Assembly (NCBI RefSeq): GCF_048771995.1 | Contig: NC_133026.1 | Coordinates: 105,414,001 to 105,478,000 of the forward strand | DNA length: 64,000 nt | Direction: 5' to 3' | From: Taeniopygia guttata | Taxonomy: Eukaryota; Chordata; Aves; Passeriformes; Estrildidae | Shown: positions 15,217 through 29,100 of the stretch, one piece after another | How positions within the stretch are numbered: the stretch's first letter is position 1 | How the letters are laid out: each line of letters starts with the position of its first letter | Translations under genes and position numbers: made by a program | The notes under the pieces: model-generated | Told to the model about the DNA's origin: nothing | Databases searched by the model: none | The model's input: the letters and a program-made list of their open reading frames with translations, nothing else

Positions 15217-16690
15217 GATCATAGGATAATTCCAGAAGGAATGGACCTCAGGAGGTCAGACTGGGTTGCTAAGGACTTTATCCAGTTAGGTCTTGTAAAT
15301 CTTCAAAGACGGAAACAGCACAGCCTTCCTGGGCAACCTCCGCCTTGCCTGACTTGTCTTTGGGGTGAAAAAATTTTCCCTTGTATCTAATCTGAATCTC
15401 TCTGTTTATTTCACACACCCCTACATAGCACTGTGAAAAGCCTAGATCTGTCTTCTGGATGATTTCTCCATAGCTACTGGGTGGCTGCTGTTTCTTAGGT
15501 TCTCCCAAAGATGTCCCTCTTCCAGGCTGAACAAGCCTGGTCCAGCAGCCACACCCCAAAATGCAAGTCATCCAGACCCCTGACTGTGGTAGATAGGGAC
15601 AGGCGAAGCAGAAGACCACGGGATGTGACAGAAAGATAGACCCCTCCCCCTCTCCCTGCCCCACGTTATCTATTAACCCCAGAAGCATGTAGCCACACCT
15701 GCCCCGGTAACTTTCCACTCCCGACTAACCCCTGAGACCCCCCAACCCCCCTCTGACGTAGCAAAGACCCCCAAGACTATTTAAACCCACGAGATGAGAT
15801 AATAAAGGCTTTCAATCGTCCACCAAATTGGTGCCAGCGTCTTTATCGATAGCCCGAGCGGTCTGGAGAGGCCAGACCGCCGTGCTGCCTCACCTGAACC
15901 AGGTCCCCCGTTGCCCTTTATAAAGGCAACACCTGACTTTCCTGGCAACCCTCTGCCAAACTCATTCCAGTTCATCAATATCCTCCCTGTATTGAGGTGC
16001 CTGAAAACAAGGCTTCCTTTTCCAGATGTCAACTAACAAGTGCTGAGGAGAAGGTCACAATCACTTCCATGAATTTACTGTCTATCCTATTAAAGTACAG
16101 CCCAGGATACTTTGGGTTTTTTACTTGACAGGGCACACTGCTGCACCATGTCCTTGATAGCTTGCTGTCTATCAAAATCCCAGGTCCTTTTCCACAGAGT
16201 TGCTTCCCAACTGTGCAGTTTTCCAGGCTCCATTATTGCCACCAACTCTTCCTTCCTATGTGCACGGCTTCACATCTGCCCTTAATGAATTTTCTAAGAT
16301 TTCTGTTGGCTCATTCCTCCAGCCTGTCCAGATCCCTCTGTAAGGGACCCTATTCTCCAGTGTTATTGACAGGTCCTCCCAGTTTGGTGTCCCTTGAAAA
16401 TGTGAGTGCACACTCTTACTTCTCATTCTTCAATGAAGATGTTAAATAGGAAAGTACCCAGGACAGGTCCCTGTGCCATTCCACTTGCCACAAGACTCCA
16501 GTTAGAGTAGGAATCATTAACCTCTACCTTCTGCACCTGATCCTCCAACCTATTTTTTTACCCCTCTAGTTGTCTGCCCATCCAGACTGTAGTACTCTAA
16601 TTTTTATATAATAATATTGTGAGACATACCATCAAAAGCCCTGGTAATGTCAAGGCAAATGACATCTGCAGCTCTCTCCTACAACAAAAA
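15217..16690 (-). mobile_element. CR1 non-LTR retrotransposon fragment, interrupted by a solo LTR
   Basis: The left end reads like the CR1 3' region in reverse (a 'ggacctcaggaggtc' block, then an 'aggctgaacaagcctgg' block). The right part (about 16,441-16,690), read on the minus strand, gives degenerate reverse-transcriptase peptides: an AFD-x-SHNI block and a QGPVLG-x-FLFNIFI block. So the element lies on the minus strand and its 5' part is to the right. Frameshifts and stops make it non-functional. A solo LTR is nested at 15585-15931. Confidence 0.85.
15585..15931 (+). mobile_element. ERV solo LTR (347 bp) with 6-bp target-site duplication
   Basis: Begins TGTGGTAG and ends GGCAACA, the usual TG…CA ends. 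It is flanked by CCTGAC on both sides (15579-15584 and 15932-15937). It has a TATA-like TATTTAAA (15778-15785), then AATAAA (15801-15806) and a CpG-containing U5-like tail. Order and orientation give plus strand. No viral coding sequence is present, so it is a solo LTR left by recombination. The 6-bp duplication suggests a class II (ERVK-like) element; the family is not named. Confidence 0.85.
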
Positions 16691-17098
16691 CAGTGAGAGT
16701 TCTGGTATTGTACATCAGAGAATTAGTTGTAACCCTTGGCTCAAGAAAGACACATTGCAAACTGTCAAAATGGCTGGTGTACACGCTCATAGAAGAAGAA
16801 TTCTCCAAAATAACTCTTGAAAGTATAAGTTTGTATTACTGGGATTCAATAGTCCAAATCCTTAGCTGCAATAATCATCCCAGTTCCATTAGATGCAGTC
16901 TACATGCAGTATTTCATATCAGATAATGATCCTGGGATATTACACACCTGATATTTGTTGCCATAGCTCTACATGCAGGTTGCACAAAAAAGACCATGGA
17001 AGCATCAAGGAGGAATAGCAAGAGAAACTAGAGAGATGCAGAAATTCCTCAGTTATCCTGGGAGATGCACTGTGTTCTTGTGAGGGTCTTTTTCTTAC

Positions 17099-17192
17099 CT
17101 TTGCAAGGAAACTCCAGGCTGCATATTGCCCTGAGGTTGTGCTGCTTTTTAACTTCACTGTATGCAACATCAGAAAGAATCCCAACAGTCCA
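17099..17192 (-). CDS. TMEM241: TMEM241 coding exon 13 (last one found)
   Basis: Completes Ser224 and encodes residues 225-255, including GLLGFFLMLHTVKLK and SGQYAAWSFLAK. The acceptor is CTTTGCAG and the donor is GCAAAG|GTAAGA, ending in phase 0. The intact donor shows that more exon(s) follow; they should encode the final membrane segment (human begins IITAGLSILLFDAIL). Confidence 0.95.
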
Positions 17193-20100
17193 CTGCAAAG
17201 GATGGGGAAAGCTTGTTAATAAAATATCTTCACTTCAACTAAACAACCTCTTACAGACATCCTGGTTTTCCTAATGAAGAACTGCACTGTTAATCCCATT
17301 TGTAGAATGAAAGATGGTGGACGAGAAGCTTACATTATGTTCAGTACACCTAGTGTTTTGTTCAGTCAGTGACTAGAATCTGAATAAAGTAAGTCTGACA
17401 CTCATGGCTGGTGTCTAATGCACTTGCATAATCAGAAAAATAAAGATTATTGAAAACATGAGGTGAAATATTAACTTCAGGCATTGAAATGGCTCTGAAT
17501 AACAGCAATGCTAATTTCAGTAGGAACCACACATATTTGGCAACTAACGCACTTCAACCTCCACAGAGCCTTGAACTGAAAAAATAACCACTGGAAAGTT
17601 TCTGCCTGAAGCTTTTAAGCTGTTTAAACTTAATGAAGCCAAAATTCCAATTAGGAAGTCAAATACATTTCTACTGTATAACAAATAGATGGCTCAGTAG
17701 TGCTGGGAACAGGATACTCCAAAATTTTCTGCTGACAATTCAGAGAATTTTGATTCTTAAGTCTTACAGGAGAGCAGTTCCCAGTACTCCTGTAGCCAAG
17801 ACTACCCTTAAAGAAATTTTGTTCCTCATCTCAAGCAGACTTTATGGAGTTCATGAGATTTGGCTCTGGATTTTGTTTCACTTCTGACATATGTACAATC
17901 CACTGATTGGGAACCAGTGGAACAGTGTAAACCAGCAAGCAGGGAACAGAAAGGGACTTCAAAATATTTAAGGCACAAATTACTGTGAGGCATAAGAGAT
18001 TACAAAGTGCTGTGGGAAGCTGCACGGGAAAGGAGATAGGATCAACACAGCACACAGGTGGTGAAGCAAAAAGTGCCTTGGTGTTCACAGAGGGTGTGGT
18101 GTTCTGGATAGCGATGCCATGCAGTTGGTCCCCTCTCTACAGCAGCAGGAAGGGTGGCAAATGGTGGCTCCTCAGGCCAGAAGTTCTGTGCTGGGCTCCA
18201 GTATACCAGCCAAGTGCTGTTCCCTGCACAACACATTCCAAGTTCCATCCCAGCTGCATGTCCATACAGGCACCAAAGAGCAGGGTAAGATATCTTCCCA
18301 GGACTAGAAGGCACTGAGAATTTTTGCACTGAGCCATAACACAAGATCCTTTGGGATGTATGTGAAGTCTGAAGCCAAGGAAGCAGATGCTGCTTTGATG
18401 ACAAAAGATAGGCCTAAACTCAGCAACCTGTTGCAGAGAATGGAGCATTAGAGCATTCCACTCCAAGAAATGAGTGAGTTCAATGAATCAACATCGCCCA
18501 TACTTTTAAGAGTCCAATAGCTTAAGTTTATTTCACATCTTCTGCCCTGCTGTGAAGTGCTCTCAGTCATGGAGATTTGAAGATATTTAGTGCAACTCAA
18601 GAGATAAAAAGGTGAAACAGTGAAATATAATACCTAAAATATTGATGCCACAGTTAACAGCAATTTATTTCATTAAATAAATTGAGCACTTGCACCTTAC
18701 TGCTGATGCTTCAGACATTCTGCAGAGGCAGTAGATTTATCTGCATGAATTACCCTTACCTTACATTGCACAGTATTTCCTCCAAATCCCATATATCTAC
18801 AAGGACACTGGATTATAAAATGTAGGAGAGCAACTGAGATGTTTGTTTCTCCACCTAACCATTCCTTTCCCCTTCCTGTAATGTACAGTGCTATCTACTA
18901 CACATCTACTGAAGGTGAGCCAATGGAAACAGAAGTGGGAAGCTACCACAGAGGTAAAGTTCTAGTGAAGTGAATGAGAAGAATATCTGGCCTAGATAGA
19001 TATCTGTTGCAGTATCCCTGCAGTTAGACCTCATCTTCAAGAAAAACGGATTTCACCTACCTACAGAATAACTAATTGTGAGTTACTTGTAGTGTGGATA
19101 GACTACACTTGGAAAAAACATAACAAAAACCTATGTACATTGGAAATTATTTAACAAACATTCTCAATATACTCTTTCAACAGAAAATTCAGATACAAGT
19201 CAGAAAATCCCTTTCAGGAAATATTTTTGCCATTAGTTAGCATGAAAATATCTTTTTCCCCCTCTTAAAAAATACTTTAATTTGGTAAAAGACTGAAGGG
19301 GGAAGATAGGAATTTTTAAAAAAATTAAGATCTATGGGAAACATATTTATGTTGTCCTGTGAGAATTATGCCAATATGCAGTTAAATTTTACTACTGAAA
19401 AATAATGGAACACTTGTTAAAGTTTTTCCTTTTTACCCAAAACAACATTCTGCCAAATAACAAGGTGTACAGGCAAATAAATCCACGGACACCCATATAC
19501 AGCTGAAGACTAATACTTAGTAATTGCTGCAAACAGCAAGTTTGGGCTAATCTGACTACAGAAATATTTGAGAGATGCTATGTATCAAAGCTTGCTACAT
19601 TGGGTAAACATTATTTTACTGGCGACTGGGAACTCTCTCAATCAGAATGCACACACTCAAGGAAACATACTTTCAGCACATTTGAATCCTAGGCCATCAA
19701 ATGCATATCCACAGACATGCAAAGATTTATTCTTTGCAATTCTACTGGCTTATGGCAGCAGAAACTAGTATAAGTAAGGCTTTACATGCTACAGAGTTTT
19801 TAACTGAGAGTATAGGCTGGAAGTCAACTGAATCTCTTATTTTGAAAACATTTACATGACCTGTTATAGAGAGGTTACCTGGCACAGCAGCTGCTATGAA
19901 ACCTGTAGAAGTACAGGAATGGAAAATCCAAGGCACTGAAGAGATCACCTGAGGGACAAAGCAATACACTCAGTAGGTGGGAAAAAAATTACCCACTGTT
20001 ACAAGCAATGCAGCAGTAATTACATGAACATCACTAGTTTAACATTCCTTTGAGCCTTTACAGCTGGCTGACTTTTCATTTATGATGCTTTCCACATTTA

Positions 20101-23100
20101 TGGTGTGTTTAATGATTTCTCTCTGACCTTGCTTCTAGCCAGTTCTTGCCTTTGGTTAAAAAGGGGAAAAGTGATACCTAAGAGTATTTATTCTTTTCCA
20201 GTATTCAGAAGGTCCTGCTTAAGCAACAGTTGCCAGTGGACAGACATGTACCATATCCACTTCTTTTATTACGCAGCATGTGATAGCTCCTACTGAAGCA
20301 ACAGGAAACACAGACATATGGTGGCTGCTTCCCTCTCTGGCATTTGAACTCTGTAACACAGAGCATGTTGAAAGGTTTAAATAGTTCTCCTAGATCTAAG
20401 TAGAGCTCTTGAGTACTTGCATTTCCAGGAACCTGGGCTTGGGTGCTTTTAGTGCCCATTCCAGGAGTTCTCTGGCCTTCAGGCTCTACAGATTTGCATG
20501 AATCTTTCACTTTTCTGAAATAAAGGACTGTTTCACTTAACATGTATGTCTGTCCCGGTGGGGGTTTCCTATATACACAGTCTGTACCACAAGGAAAAAA
20601 CGAGAATTTATGTTACTTTAAATGCTTCCTTCTTTGTTTTTCTGGCTGAACAAATGAAAGCAGCATATGATCACCTTTACCCTCCTAATTATGGCCAGAC
20701 CAGAAGGTAGGAATATTAGCCACCATAAAATACTATATTTCGCAATGTTTACCTCCTGATGTGCTGCTACTTCAAATAGTGCTATGGGCCCAAGCAATGG
20801 GATCCATGTTATGAAAGCAACAAAACAAAAACTCTGCATAGCACTGGGGACAATGCAGAAAAGGAAACTCAGCTCTATCTGGACGGCTGGGGCATTGCTC
20901 TGAAGAGGACATGTTGGCTTAGGGAATCCTTGTTCTTTACCATGCACCACCTCAAAAACTGTTCTTTGTTGTCAGTCCCATATTGCTTGTTTGCAAAGGA
21001 GAGCTAAGAATGGTATTGGGAAATATCATGCAACTTACACCAAGTTATATACGCTTCTCTCCTCTTCCTACATGATAACATATTATTGGTCATATTCAGG
21101 GCTAAAATCCTAAGGGTTTGGTTGCTAAAAACATGCATGGAAAGCAAAAGCAAAATGGAAACCGAAGAAAGGAAGAACTCAGTTCACTTTACCTGCTGGA
21201 TGGGATGCAGAGGCCAACAGCACCACACTAAAAAAAAAAAAAAAAAATGGATGCTACAGAATCTATGACATGGGCTGAAGATTATAAATTTAAAGTTTTG
21301 TGTTTGTTTTTTCGTAGTGAAACTTATTCCAGTTAAGTAGAATAACTGAGACACAAATACCAATTAAAAGAAAACACAAGTTGATTGAAAAGGAATGTCT
21401 CGGGTCACCTAATAAAACTTCTGACCTAAAGCAGGACTATCACGAATATTTGATGATGCCCTCTGGTTCTGTCTTAAAAAGGCATTTCTCAAAAACCTAC
21501 CAGCACTGAGATTCCACACCTCTCTGGGTAACTTTCCCGGGGCCAATCCACCCTCCCAGCAAAGAAGTTTTTCCTGCTGTCCCATTTTTAAATCACCAAA
21601 GTTGCAATGTATGGTTGTTCCTCCATATTATGCTGAATACTGCATGTAGACAACTTTAAAAACACATGAAAATAAAACCAAGTACCAGCCCAAATTATTC
21701 ACACTTTCTAGATACAACTGAACAAGAAAACCAGCTGTGATCAGTTCTTTATCTGAAGTATTACCACTTAAGTTTTCTGAGGTCTTAGACCTAACCCTTT
21801 TGAATTTGCAGTATAGGTCCTACAGAGCCTTTTTACTGTTACTGATTCTTCTCGTAAATTTATTTATTTATTTATTTATTACATTTTTCATTCCAAATAG
21901 CTTCTAAGGCTAGAGGGCTACAAAAACATTCTGAGGTGCTGTGAGATGGGATAAGCATGCACATCGGTAGAGCTACAGCTTCTTCCAGTTACCAACAACA
22001 TCCATCCATGACAAACACTAAGGACAAAGGGGAGAAGAAGAAAAGAGTATCTCGAGAGTTTGCGTTTCGGTAAGCAGCAAGCACTGCACTTACAGAGGTA
22101 AAAAGACATTCATTAATGTTATGGATGCTCAAGCATTCCAGGCAGCCTCCCTTTTCCAGTGTTAACACAGCTACCATTTCCAAACCTGGTCTCTCACCAG
22201 TTGATCCCAGCTCTCTACATGACCAAGCTTCCTAGCTTGGTGACCTGCCCTTGGCAAGCTTTGGTGGACCCCAGCATCAGTCACAGAATCACCTGCAGCA
22301 AAAGGAACTGCAAAGAGCATGGAAATCCCATGGCCAAGGAAGCCACGGGGGAAGCTTGTCACTGAAATCAGCTGTGGAACACAATAGGCTGAAGGAGGAA
22401 AGGATTTATAAGGGACAGAAAGGCAGGTATTTTATGCTTCACACTTCACAAGTGTTTGAAAGGCATAAGATGGTATAGTATGTTCATATTCTCAATATTT
22501 ATATATGTTTTTAAAAGATATTATTGCCACAAAGGTATTAAACAAGGCAAAGCAGATCACTTGCAATAGGTAATTTGCCCTATCCCTCCTCCCCACACAT
22601 GGATGCTCTCCCTGTAAAGGGATGCCAAGAGTAATTCACAATAAACTGGCTCAGTTCCTCCATTTCCTGGTAAAGAGAGAAAAGGAAGCAAAGGTCTACT
22701 GCTTTTGACTGAATAACAGACAGAATAGGAGACTGACAGGGAAAGTGAAACTGTATCAACAGGGATGAGAAGTAGGGCTAACTCCACTTGTTTTTTGAAT
22801 TATTACATTGTAAACAAAAACCCACTGAGATTGGGAAATAGAGACAAATTTCCTTCTGCAACTAAGAGGAATTGATAACCCTAACAGACATCCCAGGTTC
22901 TGGTCCAAATAAAACAACAGGAGAAGACAAAACCTTAATTGTAAAGTGCAGGGCAGGTTAAGGCAAATGGATTAGATGGCATTACAGCTGCTCTGGAGCT
23001 CTGCTCTGAATGAAGCATCTGTAAAAAAGACACGATGAGGCTGTAAAACCAGATTAGGGATTCAGAGGTTTCTAGCAGGACAGCATGGATGGATATGAGG

Positions 23101-26100
23101 CTGCAGCAAAAACAAATTCTGTGTGCCGGATTCCCCTGCTCCTCATTTTCCCATGTACTCAGTACTGAGGGCTGGGTCACTCGTGGTTTCTTTTCTGGAT
23201 AAAAAGAGGTTTTGTCAGCAAGAAAAGTAATTTATGCCTGCAAAGCTGCTTTCCCCAATTGCAGAAAATCTACTGCAGCATTTTTAATTCACAAAAGTGA
23301 CAGATTAGCAGCTCTTCCAGAAGCCAGATGTAATTTTGCTGCATAGAGTAGAGCCTTTACCTCATGACTTTGTCAATGCCATTTATTCACCATTTGAAAT
23401 TCTCCTGTATTTGTTTATCCGCACCAATGGCTGCTAGGCCAACTATGCAAGATTTTTTGTGACCAAATTTCAGAAAGGAACAGGTATTGGGATGGACCGA
23501 AAATTTCTTGTAGGTTTTCAACAAGAAGTAAAATATCTCTACCTGCTTCAGCATAGGAGAAAGCCCAAGAGGAGATACTACCTGCTTCTAAGACATTTAT
23601 GTGTCACTCAACATGCCAGGCAGGCATTACTACTCCTCCTCTCATGCTACTCCTCACCAGCTAATGGGGAGAAATATGGCTCCCCTTTTATAAAAAGTGG
23701 GGGAACAGAAAGGAATAAAAGAAAATGTAAGATTACAAGAAAAAAAAAGCACTAGGAAGTAGGACACTAATGCAGAAATCAGAGTACAGAGAAATACAAT
23801 ACTTCAGTTTAAAAAAGGGGGTGAGATCAAGAGGATTGGAGGATTAGAGGTAGGATCTTGGAAGTACATTGACCCTCTTCCTCGCTGCCCCAGATGCTTA
23901 AACACAAGGGAGAGGGATGAACTGGCACTGAGAAGCAACATTACCCCTCCCTTCTCTGCATAGCACAGCTCTGCTTTCCCTCCTACACTTGTTCCTGGCC
24001 TGGCTCCCTTTTTAAAAGCCATTGAATAATCACATTGGAAGTGATGAAGTGAGAACTCCAGACTTTCAACATCAGCAAATATTTCTTCAGATCTGTTTGA
24101 TTCTGGAAAGTTCCCATTCATATACATTTACTTAGGGTGTTCTTTTCTTCCAAACTGCTCCAGATTTCAGAACAAGAAGTAGTGCATGGTGTGTAAGGAC
24201 AGCATATGTTAGGAGACTGCTCATTTCAGTTGCACTTCTGGAAGCATCCAACAGAGCCTTCTCTTTTCTTTATATATATATTTTTCTTTCTTTTTTTTTT
24301 TTTTTTACTCTAACATATTGGTATATTCTAACATCCAGTAATTTGTGGCAGATCTTTTATTCTGCTTCATGCAGGCAGTCTCTACACTCAGTAGAGTACA
24401 ACTGTGCTTTCATACAGAACTGCGAAACACTTTGCACAGCCTCTATTACAATAATCCTATGTATTTTTTCCTATGTATTAAGAAACATTTCTTCACTAAA
24501 AGGCCTTGGAATCAAGCATTGGAATAGGTTGCCCAGGGCAGTGTCTAAGTCACCATCCTTGGAGGTATTTAAGAGACATGTGAGACTTAGGGATAAGGTT
24601 CAAGGTAGTGCTTGGTTAATGCACTCAATTACCTTAACAGTCTTCTCCAATCTAAAAGATAGGATGATTCTAAACACTATCGGGCTGTGTCCACATAGCT
24701 GCATGTCTGATCTAGATTAGAAATAAGGAGCTTTAAACACCTATTGATAATAATTTTAAGAGGAGAAAGTTGTACTGATACCACACTAGCGAGTTCCTTC
24801 ATAAATCATAGAATCATATAATCATGCTTGTATAGACAAGACCTCCAGTACACATTAAACTGTCCTGTCCTGGAGGTGGAATTGTGATCCTGTCATGGCC
24901 AGAACAGTCCTTGAGAAGGCCTGAGAAGAGGAAGCAGCATATACCTTAACACCTTCACAAAATTTACTGCTGGGCACCCTCTGACAGAGATAATCCATGT
25001 CTACAGTAATTCTGACCCAGAGCTACATGTGAGGAGTTAGTGCTCATTCAGAGAACATTCCTTTAGTCAGTGATATTTAAAAGCAGTTTTGATTGTTTCC
25101 TACAGAATTTAAGTTTGTGCACTAAAGCTGTGGGTACACAGCTCCACACAGCTCTCAAACATGCTAAACAGCTTCATCCAGATTTGGGAAGTGGCAGTGG
25201 TCTCCGAGATAACTACATGTGCAGGGGTCTCACACAGAGGCTAACCCTGCCAGTGCCTCCTGCAGCAGGATTCCAGCCCCATTAGACACTGGAGGTGACA
25301 CATCATGGAGGTTGCAGACATGGAGAGAATTTCTGCCAAACTTTACACCCTTTCAAACATCATTAGCTATTTTGACAAAAAAGAAAAAAAAAACCAAAAA
25401 AACAAAACAAAAAAAACCTCTAAAATAATTCAGATGTCACTTATCCCATTGTCCCATTGTCCATGATACTGCTTGTTTTCCCTAGGCAAAATGAGATCCA
25501 AATGCTATGGATTGTGAACTTTTCCAACACATAGGAATGTATACATAGACAGACACACAGACATATAGATAGACCCAAACCAAACAAATAAGCATCCAAT
25601 TTGCCATCTCCCTTAAGCCACCTGTTTTCCAGCAGGTTGCTTTGCACTATCATCTTGTGAGCTACACTGACCTTTAATTTGGAAGCTTTGATAATAAATT
25701 TTTGCTCTTAGACAGATGCTGAAAATAGGCATCTTCAAATTTGCATAAATTCATTGTTGGATTGATTGTTAGTTTCTTTTTTGTAAAAAGCACAGTTTTA
25801 AATACATATTGCTGCACCTCACAGTTCCTTAGCGAGAAGTTTCTCCCTTTCAAAAGCTTCCAAATAAATTATCATACTTTTCATGTAATGTGGGACTCCT
25901 GCTCTCTGCTGGACATAAGTTCACAGACTTCAAAGGACCAAGATCATGAACTAACAGAAAAGCAGCCCAGGCCTGACTTTTCAATAAAAGCTGAAAAATT
26001 AAGGACTTGGGCCAAAATCTGAGCTTAAAGATTCAGGCCTAGATGCAATTTTCAACTAAAATGACAACTGAGAAACAGTCAGCCAGCTGTCAAATGAAAA

Positions 26101-29100
26101 TCAATTGATTTTACTGCTTGGTTCATGATTTCCCTTCAACACAGAGAAGTTGCTACATCTCATTCCAGACTTCATAGGTTATTTCTGCATGTGGCAGCAT
26201 ATTTGCAAATTCCATTACTAATTCTTCCAAAGTTTCAATAAACACACCTACCTTTTTTGTGTAAAACTGATTTTCTTTGCATTTCATAGTAGATGGAAAA
26301 CTGACTTAAACAAGAGCCTACTTCAAGCAAACTAATACCCAGATATTGTCCATTAATGGGACCCTGGTGAATCATAAAGGCAGGAGCAGAGGCCTGCATT
26401 ACCTATTTACAGAAATAGGAGATATGATTGAACTAAGACAGAAAGAGATACAGTGTTATCATATCGACTATGCTCACAAGACAAATGGGAATTGAAGGAA
26501 AGCAACTATCACACATTGGTGTCCCTGATGTACTTTTATCAAAGATTTTTCATGTGGCCAGACAAGAGCATATATCCATCTAATCAAATAGACTAGCACA
26601 ACTTCACTTTTGGTATGCTTATTCCCAGCTTCTGCTCCCTCTCTCACTCCTTCTGACCACAGAAGGAATTTCTTTGAATTTGTTATTCATACTTTGTGTT
26701 CCCAAATGACTTTAGGTATGAACCCAAGAAAAGAGGCCAACATATATTAGATCTGATTTCGGATGGAAGAGAATTGAATCAAGTTTCTAGATGCCTTATT
26801 TGAAATAAAGCCTTACAAAAACCTAACACAAGCCATGTACTCTGAATGTCCTGGTTTGTGTCTCTTTGAAGAAAACACTGGATTTTAAAAAGCGGGGGAA
26901 TCTGGTCAGTGACTCAGACTCTTTCACTAGCTACAAAATAATACACCACTCTTCTATCTCCAAATCAGAAAAACAACTGAAAGTCAGAATTACTCAATCC
27001 CACTAATGGCACTCTGAACAATCAGTTACTGCTCATGTTCTTCGCACACAGTACTTTTGTAATCACTACCTCCTCTTCTGGCAATTATGTACAAGTTTTA
27101 TTTTCTGAAGTGGGGAATTGCCAGGGAGTTACTCTGTAAATATTATTTCTGGAAGTGATAGATCACTTGTGCACACAGTGATTTAAAAATTCAAAATTAA
27201 CACCTCGTTACCTCCTCAGGTATATATTGGCAAGTCCATCTACAACTGGAGCCAAAAAAATTCAGCTGCTAAGTCATTCAGCTTAGCGCTGTTCTTTCAG
27301 TGAACGTTCTGCTAAATAAATGCATTTAAGTAGTGGTAGCTATGAGTTTCTTCAACAAGCCAAGGTTGAAAATGAAAACATATACCACATAAAACCAGCT
27401 CTGGTGTATCAAAGACTTATTCATTTTACCTGAATACATAGTTGATGTACTGTTGGTCCAGATCACTGGGAGAGGAGGCAAAACAAAAAAGGTGTTTTTT
27501 TTAGCAATGCATTTCATTTGGTGTAGCAGATCAGTATATTAAACATAATATACAGTAATGCTGTAATATTGCATTATGTTAATGTATATAATATATAATA
27601 AGGTTAATATTAGGTAATACTAACATTATATTATACTTATATACTTTATAAAGATAACATAGGAATAATTTTATCAAGATCAATCAATTAATTATCAATT
27701 AATCAACATATTAATTTATACAGGATCCACACATTTCTGTTATTACTGTCAGTAGGAGTTTCATTTAAAGTGAAGATAAAGTGAGACTGATTAAAATTTA
27801 GACCCTTTAACCAGAGATGGAAAATAGTTTTTAAATAAATAAGCTTATCCATGCATGTATATTATACACCACATGCAGTGCCAACATACCCATCTCCATC
27901 CATAAAGAAAACTGCAGATTACAGACACTGTGAACATGCAATGCCACCTGATTCCAAGACTTCTACTATGTGGTTGCAGTTCTAACATGCACATGGAATT
28001 AGTGCAAGGTTCCAAGGTGTTTAGGGTAATCAGGCATTCCCATCCTGTGGTAAGCCACCAGCTGCTGAACACTTTTGAGACTGTCACAAAGGCAGATACT
28101 GACAGATTCAAACCATGTAGCTTTCCACGTGAACACAGCTTCGTATTTCCTCTTAACACCTGTGCCAGTAATTAGGGGTTCTTTTTCCAGGGCTGAGTCA
28201 TTACCCTTGGATAATACACTGTTTAAAACTAATTCAATGTTCCAGTTAGCAGTATAACTATCAATAACCACATGCTGTTACCACCAACAATAAATAAGGC
28301 TCATCTTGCAAGAGAAGTCATTAATGATTAACCAGGAGTGGCCCAGCTCCTGCTGATCATGCAGAGCTCCCTACATCACAGTCATCTCTCTTTATGAAAG
28401 AATAAGAAAACACATTACCTTAAAGATCCAGGTTTCCACAACTTGTGAAATACTTTGTAAGCCCCTGTAATTGAAATGACATGTCTAATTGCCGTATCAT
28501 GCGATTGTTCTGACAAACAACAGCTTGTTTGGCTGTGGTACTGGCAGATGTGGAACCCCTCTGAATTACAGTTTAGCAACAGAGCACAAAGGATTCCTAA
28601 ACCACGAGTAAAATGAACCTATTGCACCAAAATTAATGGTTTTCAAAGTGTTATCAGCTCTGAGCACAGTCACGCTTCGTGGTTCTGCTAGTCCTTCTGA
28701 GGATGAGACATCTACTAGCTCACAGCAACAACAAAGGAGAGATTGTGTGTTTGTGGATGGTTTTGTGTGTAAATACATACAGAAAAGTGTCACAGAATGG
28801 GTTCTTCAGCCCACACCATTTTGGGGGTAAATTCTATGATATATATGATCATCTATGATATCATAGAGCTGTCTGGTCTGAGCCATCTGTCCTATTTAAA
28901 GTTCTCTCAGATTTAGTGTCTCCAGGTTCTTTACATCCTCAACCTACCATCTACCTCCTGTTAGCTTCCATTTCTGTCCTGGGTAAAGATTCGAGCACTT
29001 ATGGAAGAAATTACACAGCTTCAGGCTCTGTTTTTTCAGATCCTTTCTTCCAGGCTTTGGGGTAATTTTTTTGATTCATAGAGAAAACCAGAATATGAAA

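Larger units (their letters stand above)
21228..27429. other. TMEM241 intron 10 (6.2 kb)
   Basis: The longest intron that lies fully inside the window. It holds the T18 acceptor tract, a (TTTA)n run, three CR1 fragments (21.5, 24.5 and 24.8 kb) and an A-rich stretch at 25,378-25,420. No gene was seen. Confidence 0.6.

Noticed and set aside
15278..15718. 146-codon minus-strand open frame
   Set aside because: It spans CR1 and solo LTR sequence; it is not a gene.
20618..20950. Minus-strand open frame considered as TMEM241 exon 11 (ALFEVAAHQE resembling LLAFASHPT)
   Set aside because: Splice phase would introduce a stop. The 21193-21227 exon matches far better.
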